A DNA stretch of 16,815 nt from Ruminococcus sp. Lineage in GTDB: Bacteria > Bacillota > Clostridia > Oscillospirales > Ruminococcaceae. Every line of letters begins with the position of its first letter. Positions within the stretch are counted from its first letter, which is position 1. A model generated the notes under the pieces. The model did no database searches. It worked only from the letters and a program-made list of their open reading frames with translations, and was not told where the DNA came from. Made by a program: the position numbers and the translations under genes. The stretch covers positions 1-16,815 of the forward strand of contig JAILFF010000166.1 of the NCBI GenBank assembly GCA_024697705.1, read 5' to 3'. This document shows, in pieces, positions 6,677 through 14,097 of the stretch.

Positions 6677-8161
6677 TTAGTCCATTGTAAGATCGCCGTA
6701 CTTGGTGGTGATATTGGTCTTGAACTTAGCAAGAGCTTCATCGTAGGTTACAGTACCCTGGAAGTAATCCTTCATAGCGCCCTGGAACTCTTCGTTGCAG
6801 CCCTGGTCATAAGCGGAAACCTTACCGGTCAGGTCGATCTGCTCAGCAGCATCGGAGAGCAGTACGAGGTGGTTCTGTCCGCCGAGGAACGGGTTGGTGT
6901 AGCCGCCGTCGATGAGCTTCTTGATAGCAGCCTTGTTGTTGGTGTAATCCTGCTCGTTCTCGGTGATCTGAGCCATGATGTCAGCATCGCAGGTGAGCTT
7001 CAGCATTACATCTCTGGTGATAGCAACGTTGTCGGAACCGAAGCAGCCAACGATCCATGTGCCGCCCCAGAAGTAGCTCTGCGGACCCTTGCAAGCTCTC
7101 CACTTGCCGTAACCGCCGTTGCCCTCTGCCATCTCGCCGCCTTCGTCAGCAGACTTGTCGAGAGTGTTGGGGAGCAGGGTGAAAGGAATGCCCCAAGTAG
7201 AGAAGAAGTAACCGAATACCTTACCGTCGATCTTCTGACCGGCAGTCCAAGCGGGATCCCAAAGGGAGGTACCGTTGTTGTAGCCCTTGTCAGAGTATTC
7301 CTTGGTCTGGTCAGCCCAAGCCTTGATCTGGGGATCGATGGTGATCTTGCCGTCGGTTACCCAAGGACCGGAAACGTTGTTGGAGAAGCATCTGTAAGTA
7401 TCGTCGTAACCGGATACCATGAAGATTCCCTTATCCTTCATCTTCTGAGCAACCTCGCCGAACTTGGTCCAGTCAGAGATCTGAGCCTGAACTTCATCGG
7501 GATCGTCGGTGCCGAGAACTTCCTTAGCATACTCAGCATTGTAGAGGAACAGACCCGGAGTAGCCTGCCAGGACAGACCCTTCAGAGTGCCGTTGGAGTC
7601 GGTCATAACGTCCTGAGTGTACTTGTACTGATCCTTCAGGTCGTCCTTGGTGATTCCGATCTCGCCGATTACATCGAGGCAAGCATCGGAGTTTACATAT
7701 TTCATAGCGTAGTCAGCCTCAACGAGGAAGAGGTCAACCTTCTCATCGTCAGCAGCCGAGCTCTGCTTCTTGATAGCTTCGTCGAGCTTGGTCTGATAGT
7801 TGTTGCCTTCGTTAGGATTGATTACCCAGTTGATGGTAACGCCGTCCCAAAGAGCGGTGTCCTTAGCGCCCTCATAGTACTTCTCGAATCTCTCCTTGAA
7901 CTCGGTGTTCCAGCAGTATACGTTGTATACCTTACCGGTGTTTACGAGAGAAGCAGTATCTGCGGGCTTCGTCTCTTCCTTCGTATCTTCCTTCTTCTCT
8001 TCGTTGCCGCCTTCGCTGCCGCCCTTGGCATCCTCGGTCTTGGACTCGCTGCCGCCGGTAGAACCGGTGTCGCCTTCCTTGTCACCGCCGCAAGCAGTAA
8101 GAACAGAACCGGCCATGCAAAGAGCAAGAGCGCCTGCTAAGATCTTTTTAATCTGTGCCAT
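6677..8161 (-). CDS. Extracellular sugar-binding lipoprotein of ABC transporter (CUT1)
   Basis: A 494-residue solute-binding protein. The N-terminus has KK, a hydrophobic stretch and a lipobox LTAC with Cys24, so it is lipid-anchored on the outer face of the membrane. Residues 25-70 form a Gly/Ser/Glu/Lys spacer, then the periplasmic-binding fold starts near VYNVYCWN (78-85). The many Trp and Tyr residues in the second half (for example FFSTWGIPF and YFWGGTW) are typical of sugar-binding clefts. AAGGAGGAAA precedes the ATG. It follows the lacI-type gene by 82 nt and precedes two permeases, which supports oligosaccharide uptake. The exact sugar (cello-, xylo-, manno- or malto-oligomers) cannot be decided from this sequence. 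Confidence 0.92.
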   Translation of the reverse strand: MAQIKKILAGALALCMAGSVLTACGGDKEGDTGSTGGSESKTEDAKGGSEGGNEEKKEDTKEETKPADTASLVNTGKVYNVYCWNTEFKERFEKYYEGAKDTALWDGVTINWVINPNEGNNYQTKLDEAIKKQSSAADDEKVDLFLVEADYAMKYVNSDACLDVIGEIGITKDDLKDQYKYTQDVMTDSNGTLKGLSWQATPGLFLYNAEYAKEVLGTDDPDEVQAQISDWTKFGEVAQKMKDKGIFMVSGYDDTYRCFSNNVSGPWVTDGKITIDPQIKAWADQTKEYSDKGYNNGTSLWDPAWTAGQKIDGKVFGYFFSTWGIPFTLLPNTLDKSADEGGEMAEGNGGYGKWRACKGPQSYFWGGTWIVGCFGSDNVAITRDVMLKLTCDADIMAQITENEQDYTNNKAAIKKLIDGGYTNPFLGGQNHLVLLSDAAEQIDLTGKVSAYDQGCNEEFQGAMKDYFQGTVTYDEALAKFKTNITTKYGDLTMD

Positions 8162-8202
8162 AATAAATTTCCTCCTTAAAAATGTGCATTATTATTATTG
8201 TT

Positions 8203-8221
8203 CACGGCGGGTCTCGCCGTG
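8203..8221. promoter_or_regulatory. GC-rich hairpin in the lacI-sbp spacer
   Basis: CACGGCG (8203-8209) pairs perfectly with CGCCGTG (8215-8221) around a 5-nt loop. Neither strand has a U-run after it, so it is not a standard terminator. It begins 42 nt upstream of the binding-protein ATG. It could stabilise or help process the downstream message, raising binding-protein output over repressor. This role is inferred. Confidence 0.45.
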
Positions 8222-8243
8222 TTAATGCCTTTGTTTGGTTGTT

Positions 8244-9254
8244 TCAGACGATGCGTGCCACCGATTCGCCCTCGGAAACGGCACCGTCTATCGTGAGTAT
8301 CTCGGTAAGAGTTGTTGCCGGATTCTCGATCTGTGCTATCAGCTTTTTCGCCGCCGCAGCGCCTATTGACGATGTGTCCTGTCTGTAAGACGTAAGTCTC
8401 GGAGAAAGGAAATCAGCGTAAGCTATACCGTCGTAGCCCACCACCGAGATATCGTCGGGAATCCTGAGTCCCGCGTCCTTGATGGCGTTGTACCCGCCTA
8501 TCGCCGAATAATCATCGGGCATGAATATGCAGGTCGGAAGCGGTCTTTCCGCAAGAAGCTTTTTGGTAAGCTCGTAAGTCAGCTGAGGGCTTTGATATTC
8601 GCCTGTCAGCAGCCATTCGGGTTTTACCTCCACGCCGCAGTTGCGGCAGCCCTTGAAGAAGCCGTTCATTCGTTTCTCCATTACCGCGGAGCGCTTGCCC
8701 TGTATGAAGGCAAGCTTGCTGTGACCCATTTTTGAAACATACTCCACAAGCTGTTCCATGCCTGTTTCGTTGTTCGAGACAACAGCCGAGCGACATTCAA
8801 ACACATGGTCGATGGTCACCACGGGCAGCTCACCGTTTATAAGCTCGTACACATCGGGGTCGGAGAAATCCGTACAGATGATCCCTATCCCGTCCACATT
8901 GCGGTATCTGCAATGCTCGTAGGTAGACATTTTTCTGCTTCCCAGGTTCTTGCTTATAAATGTAATGTCGTAGCCCGACATCTCAGCTTCGGTCTTGAAG
9001 CTGTTGAGCACTTTGGCGAAGAACTCGTGTGTAAGTCCCCTGCCCGCTTCATCGGAGAACATTACTCCGAGATTAAAGGTACGGTTCGTTTTCAGAGCCC
9101 TTGCCTGCGAGTTCGGAAAATAGCCCATTTCCTTAGCCACTTTGAGCAGCCGTTCCTTTGTCTGGGGGCTCACGTCCTTATGGTCGTTGAGCGCCTTGCT
9201 CACCGTCGCGATCGATACTCCGCAGCGCTGGGAAATGTCCTTCAGCGATACCAT
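8244..9254 (-). CDS. LacI-family transcriptional regulator of the sugar operon
   Basis: A 336-residue repressor. The N-terminal helix-turn-helix is clear: VSLKDISQRCGVSIATVSKA (2-21), followed by LND and the hinge QARALKTNRT (50-59) with Leu54, the residue that wedges into a central CpG in this family. The rest is a periplasmic-binding-like effector domain ending normally. The frame stays open upstream to 9407, but that extension has no ribosome site and does not look like LacI. ATG at 9254 has AAAGGGAGGG 6 nt upstream (9261-9270). It is the first gene of the transporter operon and probably represses it until the sugar binds. CG-centred half-palindromes upstream are candidate operators. Confidence 0.93.
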   Translation of the reverse strand: MVSLKDISQRCGVSIATVSKALNDHKDVSPQTKERLLKVAKEMGYFPNSQARALKTNRTFNLGVMFSDEAGRGLTHEFFAKVLNSFKTEAEMSGYDITFISKNLGSRKMSTYEHCRYRNVDGIGIICTDFSDPDVYELINGELPVVTIDHVFECRSAVVSNNETGMEQLVEYVSKMGHSKLAFIQGKRSAVMEKRMNGFFKGCRNCGVEVKPEWLLTGEYQSPQLTYELTKKLLAERPLPTCIFMPDDYSAIGGYNAIKDAGLRIPDDISVVGYDGIAYADFLSPRLTSYRQDTSSIGAAAAKKLIAQIENPATTLTEILTIDGAVSEGESVARIV

Positions 9255-9260
9255 TCGGCA

Positions 9261-9270
9261 CCCTCCCTTT
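9261..9270 (-). promoter_or_regulatory. Ribosome binding site that fixes the lacI start
   Basis: AAAGGGAGGG on the minus strand lies 6 nt before ATG at 9254. It supports the family-typical start MVSLKDIS over the upstream extension of the open frame. Confidence 0.75.
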
Positions 9271-9288
9271 CGATTTTTGCCGCTAAAT

Positions 9289-9300
9289 CTAAACGTTTTC
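9289..9300. promoter_or_regulatory. Candidate LacI-type operator in the lacI leader
   Basis: CTAAACGTTTTC has the AACGTT core and one perfect half-site of the GAAANCGNTTTC pattern expected for a LacI-family protein with a Leu hinge. It lies 35-46 nt upstream of the lacI ATG, inside the predicted transcript, where it could act as a roadblock operator. Confidence 0.4.
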
Positions 9301-9372
9301 GCAGCTTTCGGAAGAGCTCCGGTCTTGGTTTCGGAGCAGTCTGCCGATGTTTGGTATTCAGCGTTTTCCGTT

Positions 9373-9394
9373 GAACATATTGTACAATATATTC
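9373..9394. promoter_or_regulatory. 22-bp palindrome over the lacI operon -10 box
   Basis: GAACATATTGTACAATATATTC is an inverted repeat centred on GT/AC with one mismatched pair in eleven. It covers the -10 hexamer of the operon promoter, the best place for a repressor. It is not CG-centred, so it may belong to a regulator other than the LacI protein, or be incidental to AT-rich sequence. Confidence 0.45.
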
Positions 9395-9407
9395 GTTCAA
9401 AATGCAA
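9379..9407 (-). promoter_or_regulatory. Sigma-A-type promoter of the lacI-sbp-malF-malG operon
   Basis: On the minus strand -35 TTGCAT (9402-9407) and -10 TACAAT (9379-9384) are separated by 17 nt. The predicted start near 9372 gives a leader of about 118 nt to the lacI ATG. Confidence 0.75.
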
Positions 9408-9584
9408 GTCTTTTCCCGAAATTTCTTCCGCTCAGTAATAAATTATGTATACCTGCACAAAAATTCTTCGATATTTTTATATATCATGCCTAACATTACT
9501 GTTATTATGATATTCTTTTGTAACCTTTCACTTCTAAGTGTAAAGACTTTCGCTTGACTGTCACTGCTTTAACACAGTGCAATT

Positions 9585-9596
9585 GAAAACACTTTC
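9585..9596. promoter_or_regulatory. Candidate upstream LacI-type operator
   Basis: GAAAACACTTTC matches GAAANCGNTTTC except for one central base. It lies about 180 bp upstream of the operon promoter. A repressor bound here could cooperate with the leader site by looping. Confidence 0.3.
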
Positions 9597-9630
9597 GCAG
9601 AATATCGCAGATATGCTCCAAAGTGCTGTC

Positions 9631-9642
9631 GAAACCGTTTTC
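9631..9642. promoter_or_regulatory. Candidate upstream LacI-type operator, full match
   Basis: GAAACCGTTTTC fits GAAANCGNTTTC completely, the pattern bound by CpG-wedging LacI-family proteins. It is about 225 bp upstream of the promoter -35. The distance makes direct promoter blocking unlikely, so looping or a second, unrecognised promoter would be required. Confidence 0.35.
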
Positions 9643-10022
9643 TTATAAGCAAAGTGACTAAATTTCGGCATAAAAATTGCACATATTGTCCATTTCAATC
9701 GTTTTCGGATTTGTTATTTCATATTTTTACACATATCACTATTTTGTTATTTTTCTTCTCCAAATCTTCACCACTCTGTTATTGTTTTGTGAAAATCAAC
9801 AACAAAATCTGCCCGATCCGCCCGATGTTAATTCTTTTTATCACATTTCCCGCTTTTGTTATGTTATTTTGTACAAACAAATCTTGCTAAACGGTGCTCA
9901 AATATTGCTCACCGCAATAAATGAACAGACTTCGCAGTGTCCGAGGGACTTTTGCAGTGCTTTTTCTGCGTTTGGACCCTTTGGGAAAATATTCAGACTG
10001 CGCTTACATTTTAACGTTTTTG

Positions 10023-10054
10023 AAAAAAACACCCCGGAAAAGCCTTCCGGGGTG
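10023..10054 (-). terminator. Rho-independent terminator of the second M23 peptidase gene
   Basis: On the minus strand CACCCCGGAA (10045-10054) and TTCCGGGGTG (10030-10039) form a perfect 10-bp stem with a 5-nt loop, then seven Ts. It begins 8 nt after the stop codon region at 10062 and ends the ftsEX-peptidase block. Confidence 0.9.
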
Positions 10055-10061
10055 AAAAATA

Positions 10062-11387
10062 TCAGAAACTAACGAAACTCGCGGGATTTGTTACGTAGCC
10101 CTCGTATCTCAGCTCGAAGTGCAGATGCGTACCGGTCGAATAGCCGGTCGTGCCCATCAGTCCGATGGTCTGCCCCTTCTTCACCTTGTCGCCGACCTCT
10201 ACCTGAGTGGTCGTCATGTGCCCGTACAGCGTCAGGAAACCGTTGCCGTGGTCGATGATGACGAAGTTGCCGTAACCGCCGCCGCAGCCGCAGCTGCCGT
10301 CCTTGCCGTAGTTATGCGTGCAGCTGTTGTTGGTGCGGACTACCTCGCCCGCCTCCGAAGCCGAGATCGGGAAGGCGCTCTCGCCGGGGATATCGAGCCC
10401 CGTGTGATAGCTGCCCCACCGCGCTCCCACGCCCGAGGACACATAATGATGATCCTTAACGGGCCAGCCGAAATCGTAAAGGCACTGCCCCTCGTCGAAC
10501 TTGGCACCCGCCTTTTTCTGCTCCTCGATGTTTTGGTGCAGCTCTTCAAGCTTGGCGGTGGCGTCCTGCTCGGTGATAAGGCGCTGCTGCTCGTCCACTT
10601 CGGCAATATAAGTGCCGTGCAGAAGGTCGTTCAGGATACCCTCGTAGGAGTATACCTCGTTCTCGAAGACCCTTTCGCGGCGGGTCATTTCGTCCTTCTG
10701 ATCGCGCAGGAGCTGCTTTGTCTCGCCACTTGAATTGTAAAGTGCCGCAAGCTCGGCGCGTTCGTTTTCGAGAGTCCGCATCTGCTCATCGTAGACCGAC
10801 TCGTCGAGCACCAGCCGGCGGCTGCTCGTATCGTACTGCGACTTCATCGCCACAAGCTCGTCAAGGCGCTTGGCGTCCTGCTCGGTGAGCCGCTTGACAA
10901 GCTCGGTGCGCATCAGCACATCGAAAAAGCTGCCCGAGTTCACCAGCACGTCGGCATAGCTGACGTCGCCCGCGATATATAGCGCCCTCAGCCGCTTTTT
11001 GTAATTCTCGATGCCCTCGTCCACCTCGCGCTTGATGTCGAGCACCTGCCGCTGCTCGGAGGAAATGCTAATTTCGAGCTCGGTCATGTACGAATTGAGC
11101 ACCTGTTCTTTTTCATTTATCGCGGCTATCTGTTCGAGGATAATCCGCTGCTTTTCCGACTCCGACATAATATCCGCGTCGGCGCTTTCGAGCTGCTTTT
11201 TAAGCTCCTGCTGTCTTACCGCTATCTCGTCGAGACGGCTCATGTAATAGCCCGTATCGACGCCCGAGTAGTCCGAGCTTTCGTCCGCCGAAACGCCCAT
11301 CCGCAGCGCCGCCGAGGACGAAGCGCACACACACGCTGCTAAAACCATAAGCGCGGCGGCAGTCCTTTTCCATACCCTACATATCAT
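10062..11387 (-). CDS. Secreted M23 peptidase with coiled-coil N-terminus (EnvC/CwlO-like), copy 2
   Basis: A 441-residue predicted peptidoglycan endopeptidase. Residues 1-35 are a signal peptide: basic start, then ALMVLAACVCASSSAA. Heptad-like charged helices follow (about 45-290), with the hook-like segment RLRALYIAGDVSYADVLV (132-149) also present in the neighbouring paralogue. The C-terminal LytM/M23 domain (about 305-441) keeps the zinc ligands: H328 and D332 (HTGLD), H390 in YGH, and H421/H423 in THLHF. An insert with C356, C366 and C368 (SCGCGGGYGN) precedes the IIDHG strand. A TTG frame extension to 11408 is possible, but ATG at 11387 gives a better signal peptide. It sits behind the terminator of its paralogue with no room for a clear promoter, so it probably relies on read-through. 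Confidence 0.9.
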   Translation of the reverse strand: MICRVWKRTAAALMVLAACVCASSSAALRMGVSADESSDYSGVDTGYYMSRLDEIAVRQQELKKQLESADADIMSESEKQRIILEQIAAINEKEQVLNSYMTELEISISSEQRQVLDIKREVDEGIENYKKRLRALYIAGDVSYADVLVNSGSFFDVLMRTELVKRLTEQDAKRLDELVAMKSQYDTSSRRLVLDESVYDEQMRTLENERAELAALYNSSGETKQLLRDQKDEMTRRERVFENEVYSYEGILNDLLHGTYIAEVDEQQRLITEQDATAKLEELHQNIEEQKKAGAKFDEGQCLYDFGWPVKDHHYVSSGVGARWGSYHTGLDIPGESAFPISASEAGEVVRTNNSCTHNYGKDGSCGCGGGYGNFVIIDHGNGFLTLYGHMTTTQVEVGDKVKKGQTIGLMGTTGYSTGTHLHFELRYEGYVTNPASFVSF

Positions 11388-11420
11388 AAACCTGACTTCT
11401 CCCGTCAAAAATCACTGTAA

Positions 11421-11460
11421 GCACAAAAGCAGAGGTCCGCGCGGTTTGCCGAACCTCCGC
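11421..11460 (-). terminator. Terminator between the two M23 peptidase genes
   Basis: On the minus strand GCGGAGGT (11453-11460) pairs with ACCTCTGC (11429-11436), including one G-U pair, with an inner CGG/CCG pairing, then TTTTGTG. The short interrupted U-run suggests partial termination, leaving some transcription for the downstream paralogue. Confidence 0.65.
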
Positions 11461-11470
11461 AATTTTTACT

Positions 11471-13174
11471 TTATACGTAATCCGTCGGATCCTGCGGCTC
11501 GTTATTGATACGAACCTCAAAATGCAGGTGAGGTCCCGTCGAATAGCCCGTCGAGCCGACCGTACCGATAACGTCGCCCTTATTGACCCACTGTCCCTCG
11601 GAAACGGTGATGCCCTCCGAATGGCCGTAAAGCGTCCAGTAGCCGTCGCCGTGGTCGATTATGCAGTAATTTCCGTAACCGCCGCCGCAGCCGCAGCTGC
11701 CGTCCTTGCCGTAATCGTGCGGACAGGTGTTGGATACAAGTATGACCGTACCCGAATCCGCCGCGATGATATTATGCCCGCGGATACCCTCCGACCAGAT
11801 GTCTATGCCCTGATGATAGGCTCCCCAGCGCCAGCCCACGCCGTAGGAGATATGGTAATATCCGGGTACAGGCCAGGTAAAGCGCGATTTTGGAACATAG
11901 CCGTAGGCGTCGTTCGGGTCGGAACCGTCGCCTGTCATGGAGCCTGTTGTTATGGCGTCGCTCTGATCGGAATAATCGGAGTAGTCGTCGTAATCATCGT
12001 AGTCATCGTAATCGTCGCCGTCGCCGAGATATTCGGTATCGGGATCGTTGTAATCGGCATTGGGATCATCGGGGAACGGATCCTCGTCTCCCTCGATGCG
12101 CTTGGTGCCATCGATATTTTCGTTGCCGTCATCAGCCGCGGCAGCCGCAGCCGCAGCCGCAGCCTTTTTCTTAGCCTCTTCTTCCTGCTGCTTCTTTTTC
12201 CTGGCAGCGGCAGCAGCCTTCTTCTTTGCCTCGGCAGCCTGCTTCTGCTGAAGAGCCAGCGCCTCCTGCTGCGCTTTCAGCTCTTCCTGACGCTTCTGCT
12301 CGTCCGCCTTGGCAGCCGCTATCTGCTGCTGTCTTTCAAAAAGTGCCGCAAGATCGGCTTCAAACTGCTCGTGCTCTCTTTCGATCTGCTCGCGGTTGGC
12401 TTCGTAAATCTCCTTATCGCTTGCAAGGCTGTCAAGCTTCGCCTCCGCCTCGGTATAGAGATTTTCGAGCTTCTCCATCTGAGACTTCTGCTGCTTGCGG
12501 CGCTGTTTGAGCTGTGCCAGATCGCCTTCGAGCTGATCCTTCTGCTGACTGAGCGCCTCCGCGTCCTTTTCGTACTGAGCCTTCATCTCGACAAGGCTGT
12601 CAAGCTCCTGATTGTCATGCTTTGCCACGCGCTTGATAAGCTCAAGCTTCATCAGCATATCGTAGAAATCCGAAGCGCCGACGAGTATCTCGGTGTAGGA
12701 GTTCTGCTCGCCAGCGATGTACATCGCCCTGAGACGCTGCTTGTAGTCATCTATGCCTGCTTCGATCTCTTTCTTTTTAGCCTCAACCTCAGCTTCCTTG
12801 CCCGCTATCTCAGCTTCCGTGACGGCTATTTCCGCTTTAAGATCGGTAACGGAGCCGGCTAAGGTGTGCAGGGTGTCCTCAACGACCAGTATCTGCTCGT
12901 TGATAGCCTGCTTGTGCTCCTTTTCGGAATTGATATCTCCCTCGGTGCTTTGGATCTGCTCGTCAAGCTCGCGCTGACGTCTTTCCAGCTCGCTGAGGTC
13001 GTTCTGTGTATAGCCGATATTGTCCTCTGTCTTCGCCGCCTGCTGATCGTAGATCGCTATGGCGTCAGCATGAGAATATAGGACCGAGCTGTCGGCAAAT
13101 GCCGAGACCGCCACGATAAGCGACAACGCCGCCGCCGCGCACTGTCTGCCCAGCCTTCGTTTATGTGTGATCAT
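11471..13174 (-). CDS. Secreted M23 peptidase with long coiled coil (EnvC/CwlO-like), copy 1, partner of FtsEX
   Basis: A 567-residue secreted wall hydrolase. A signal peptide occupies about 1-28 (basic KRR, hydrophobic core, SAFA). A long Glu/Gln/Lys coiled coil covers about 40-340, with RLRAMYIAGEQNSYTEILV (147-165) as the conserved break. Ten Ala residues (338-347) and an acidic DDY-repeat linker (387-406) lead to the M23 domain (about 430-567). Zinc ligands are intact: H454/D458 (HQGID), H518 (YGH) and H549/H551 (PHLHF). A Cys insert (C484, C494, C496, plus C504) matches the paralogue. GGAGG directly after the ftsX stop serves the ATG at 13174, and the genes are 17 nt apart. By analogy with FtsEX-EnvC and FtsEX-PcsB/CwlO, the membrane complex should activate it during division or elongation. 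Confidence 0.92.
   Translation of the reverse strand: MITHKRRLGRQCAAAALSLIVAVSAFADSSVLYSHADAIAIYDQQAAKTEDNIGYTQNDLSELERRQRELDEQIQSTEGDINSEKEHKQAINEQILVVEDTLHTLAGSVTDLKAEIAVTEAEIAGKEAEVEAKKKEIEAGIDDYKQRLRAMYIAGEQNSYTEILVGASDFYDMLMKLELIKRVAKHDNQELDSLVEMKAQYEKDAEALSQQKDQLEGDLAQLKQRRKQQKSQMEKLENLYTEAEAKLDSLASDKEIYEANREQIEREHEQFEADLAALFERQQQIAAAKADEQKRQEELKAQQEALALQQKQAAEAKKKAAAAARKKKQQEEEAKKKAAAAAAAAAADDGNENIDGTKRIEGDEDPFPDDPNADYNDPDTEYLGDGDDYDDYDDYDDYSDYSDQSDAITTGSMTGDGSDPNDAYGYVPKSRFTWPVPGYYHISYGVGWRWGAYHQGIDIWSEGIRGHNIIAADSGTVILVSNTCPHDYGKDGSCGCGGGYGNYCIIDHGDGYWTLYGHSEGITVSEGQWVNKGDVIGTVGSTGYSTGPHLHFEVRINNEPQDPTDYV
11969..12016. repeat. Tandem repeat coding for the acidic DDY linker
   Basis: The coding strand repeats a 9-base unit that encodes Asp-Asp-Tyr, drifting to Ser-Asp-Tyr, within the first peptidase gene (residues 387-402). 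Repeat-number change would alter linker length without shifting the frame. Confidence 0.7.
12134..12163. repeat. GCN repeat coding for ten alanines
   Basis: Ten consecutive Ala codons (residues 338-347), largely a GCGGCT/GCTGCG alternation, at the end of the coiled coil of the first M23 peptidase. It probably forms a helical spacer. Confidence 0.7.
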
Positions 13175-13191
13175 TGAAAATTCCGCCTCCG

Positions 13192-14097
13192 TCAGACTTT
13201 GAGGTGCTTGCTCGCGCTGATCGAGGTCCCGACCGCGCCGATGAACGCACCCGACACAAGATAAGCCACCGTTACCCTCATAGCCATTTTTGAAAACGGA
13301 TAGAGGTTGTCCACGCCGAGTATCGACCAGAGGCTCATATCGTTCTTGAAGATGCCGTAAACGCCCTCGTAGGCAAATTTAGTCAGCATAAGCGCCGCGC
13401 CCGCGGCGAAAACTCCGACCACCATGCCCTCGATGAAGAAAGGTATCCTTATGAAGGTATTCGTAGCGCCGACGTACTTCATTATATTGATCTCTTTTCT
13501 TCTGGCGAAAACGCTGGCTCTTGTAGTGTTCGAGATTATGATAAGACATACGACGATGAGCGCCGCTATAACAGCGGTCATAATTATCATAAGTATGTTC
13601 TTTATGCTGACAAGCACATCGGCGAACTGCGTCGGGCTTTTTACCGAGTCAACGTAGTCAAAGGTGCCGATCTGCAGCGAAGTGTCTGCCATTATGCGTA
13701 TGTCCTTGACGGTAACGCGGAAGGTATCGGGAAGGGGGTTCTCGTCGGCGTAGCGGAAAAGATCCTGCTGCTCGTCGGACATATCCTCCTTCATGCTCTG
13801 CCACGCCTCGTCCTTTGAGTAGAACGTGACGGTAGCGACGTTCGGCAGCCCCTTGATCTTGTTTTCAAGCTCTGAGCGCTGCTGCTCCGTGATGTCGTCC
13901 TTTATTGTAACGGCAGCCTCGGACTGCTCCTCGATGCCGTCGATTATGCGGTTGAGATTGATTGTAGTCAGCACGCTCATGCCGACCATAAGCAGCGAAA
14001 CGAGAATGATGCAGAACGAAGCGAACGACATCATGCGGTTCCTCCAGATGCTTTTCAAGCCCTGACCGACAAGATATGTCGCACTACTTGCTTTCAT
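13192..14097 (-). CDS. ftsX: Cell division ABC transporter membrane subunit FtsX
   Basis: A 301-residue membrane protein that partners FtsE and passes its ATPase cycle to a wall hydrolase outside the cell. The layout is typical: cytoplasmic N-terminus with GLKSIWRNRMMSFASF (13-28), TM1 about 22-45, an extracellular domain about 46-160, TM2 about 166-189, the cytoplasmic RRKEINIMKYVGAT loop (199-212), TM3 about 222-240 and TM4 about 273-294. ATG at 14097 is chosen because a GTG at 14109 in the same frame overlaps the ribosome site AGGAGG (14109-14114). It overlaps the end of ftsE by 14 nt and is followed after 17 nt by the M23 peptidase gene, so the three proteins are made together. Confidence 0.95.
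   Translation of the reverse strand: MKASSATYLVGQGLKSIWRNRMMSFASFCIILVSLLMVGMSVLTTINLNRIIDGIEEQSEAAVTIKDDITEQQRSELENKIKGLPNVATVTFYSKDEAWQSMKEDMSDEQQDLFRYADENPLPDTFRVTVKDIRIMADTSLQIGTFDYVDSVKSPTQFADVLVSIKNILMIIMTAVIAALIVVCLIIISNTTRASVFARRKEINIMKYVGATNTFIRIPFFIEGMVVGVFAAGAALMLTKFAYEGVYGIFKNDMSLWSILGVDNLYPFSKMAMRVTVAYLVSGAFIGAVGTSISASKHLKV

Larger units (their letters stand above)
9408..10022. other. AT-rich intergenic region without a recognisable gene
   Basis: About 600 bp between the lacI promoter and the terminator of the upstream peptidase gene. Short plus-strand frames (for example 9654-9890) are rich in Phe, Ile and Cys, lack ribosome sites and resemble no protein. Besides the two operator-like sites above it holds another half-site (TCAATCGTTTTC, 9695-9706) and small hairpins such as CACTG/CAGTG. 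No known RNA family was recognised. Confidence 0.5.

Noticed and set aside
6869..8140. A 423-codon plus-strand open frame
   Set aside because: It lies wholly antisense to the sugar-binding lipoprotein, has no ribosome site, and its Val/Leu-rich text is explained by the codon bias of the real gene.
9255..9407. N-terminal extension of the LacI-type protein
   Set aside because: The frame is open, but the promoter -35 sits at its first codons, and the ribosome site and family pattern both support ATG at 9254.
9654..10072. Two overlapping plus-strand frames in the AT-rich gap
   Set aside because: No ribosome site, odd Phe/Ile/Cys-rich composition, and the longer one runs through a terminator hairpin.
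11522..12862. A 446-codon plus-strand open frame with long hydrophobic runs
   Set aside because: It is antisense to the first M23 peptidase. The hydrophobic runs mirror its Glu/Lys coiled coil read backwards.
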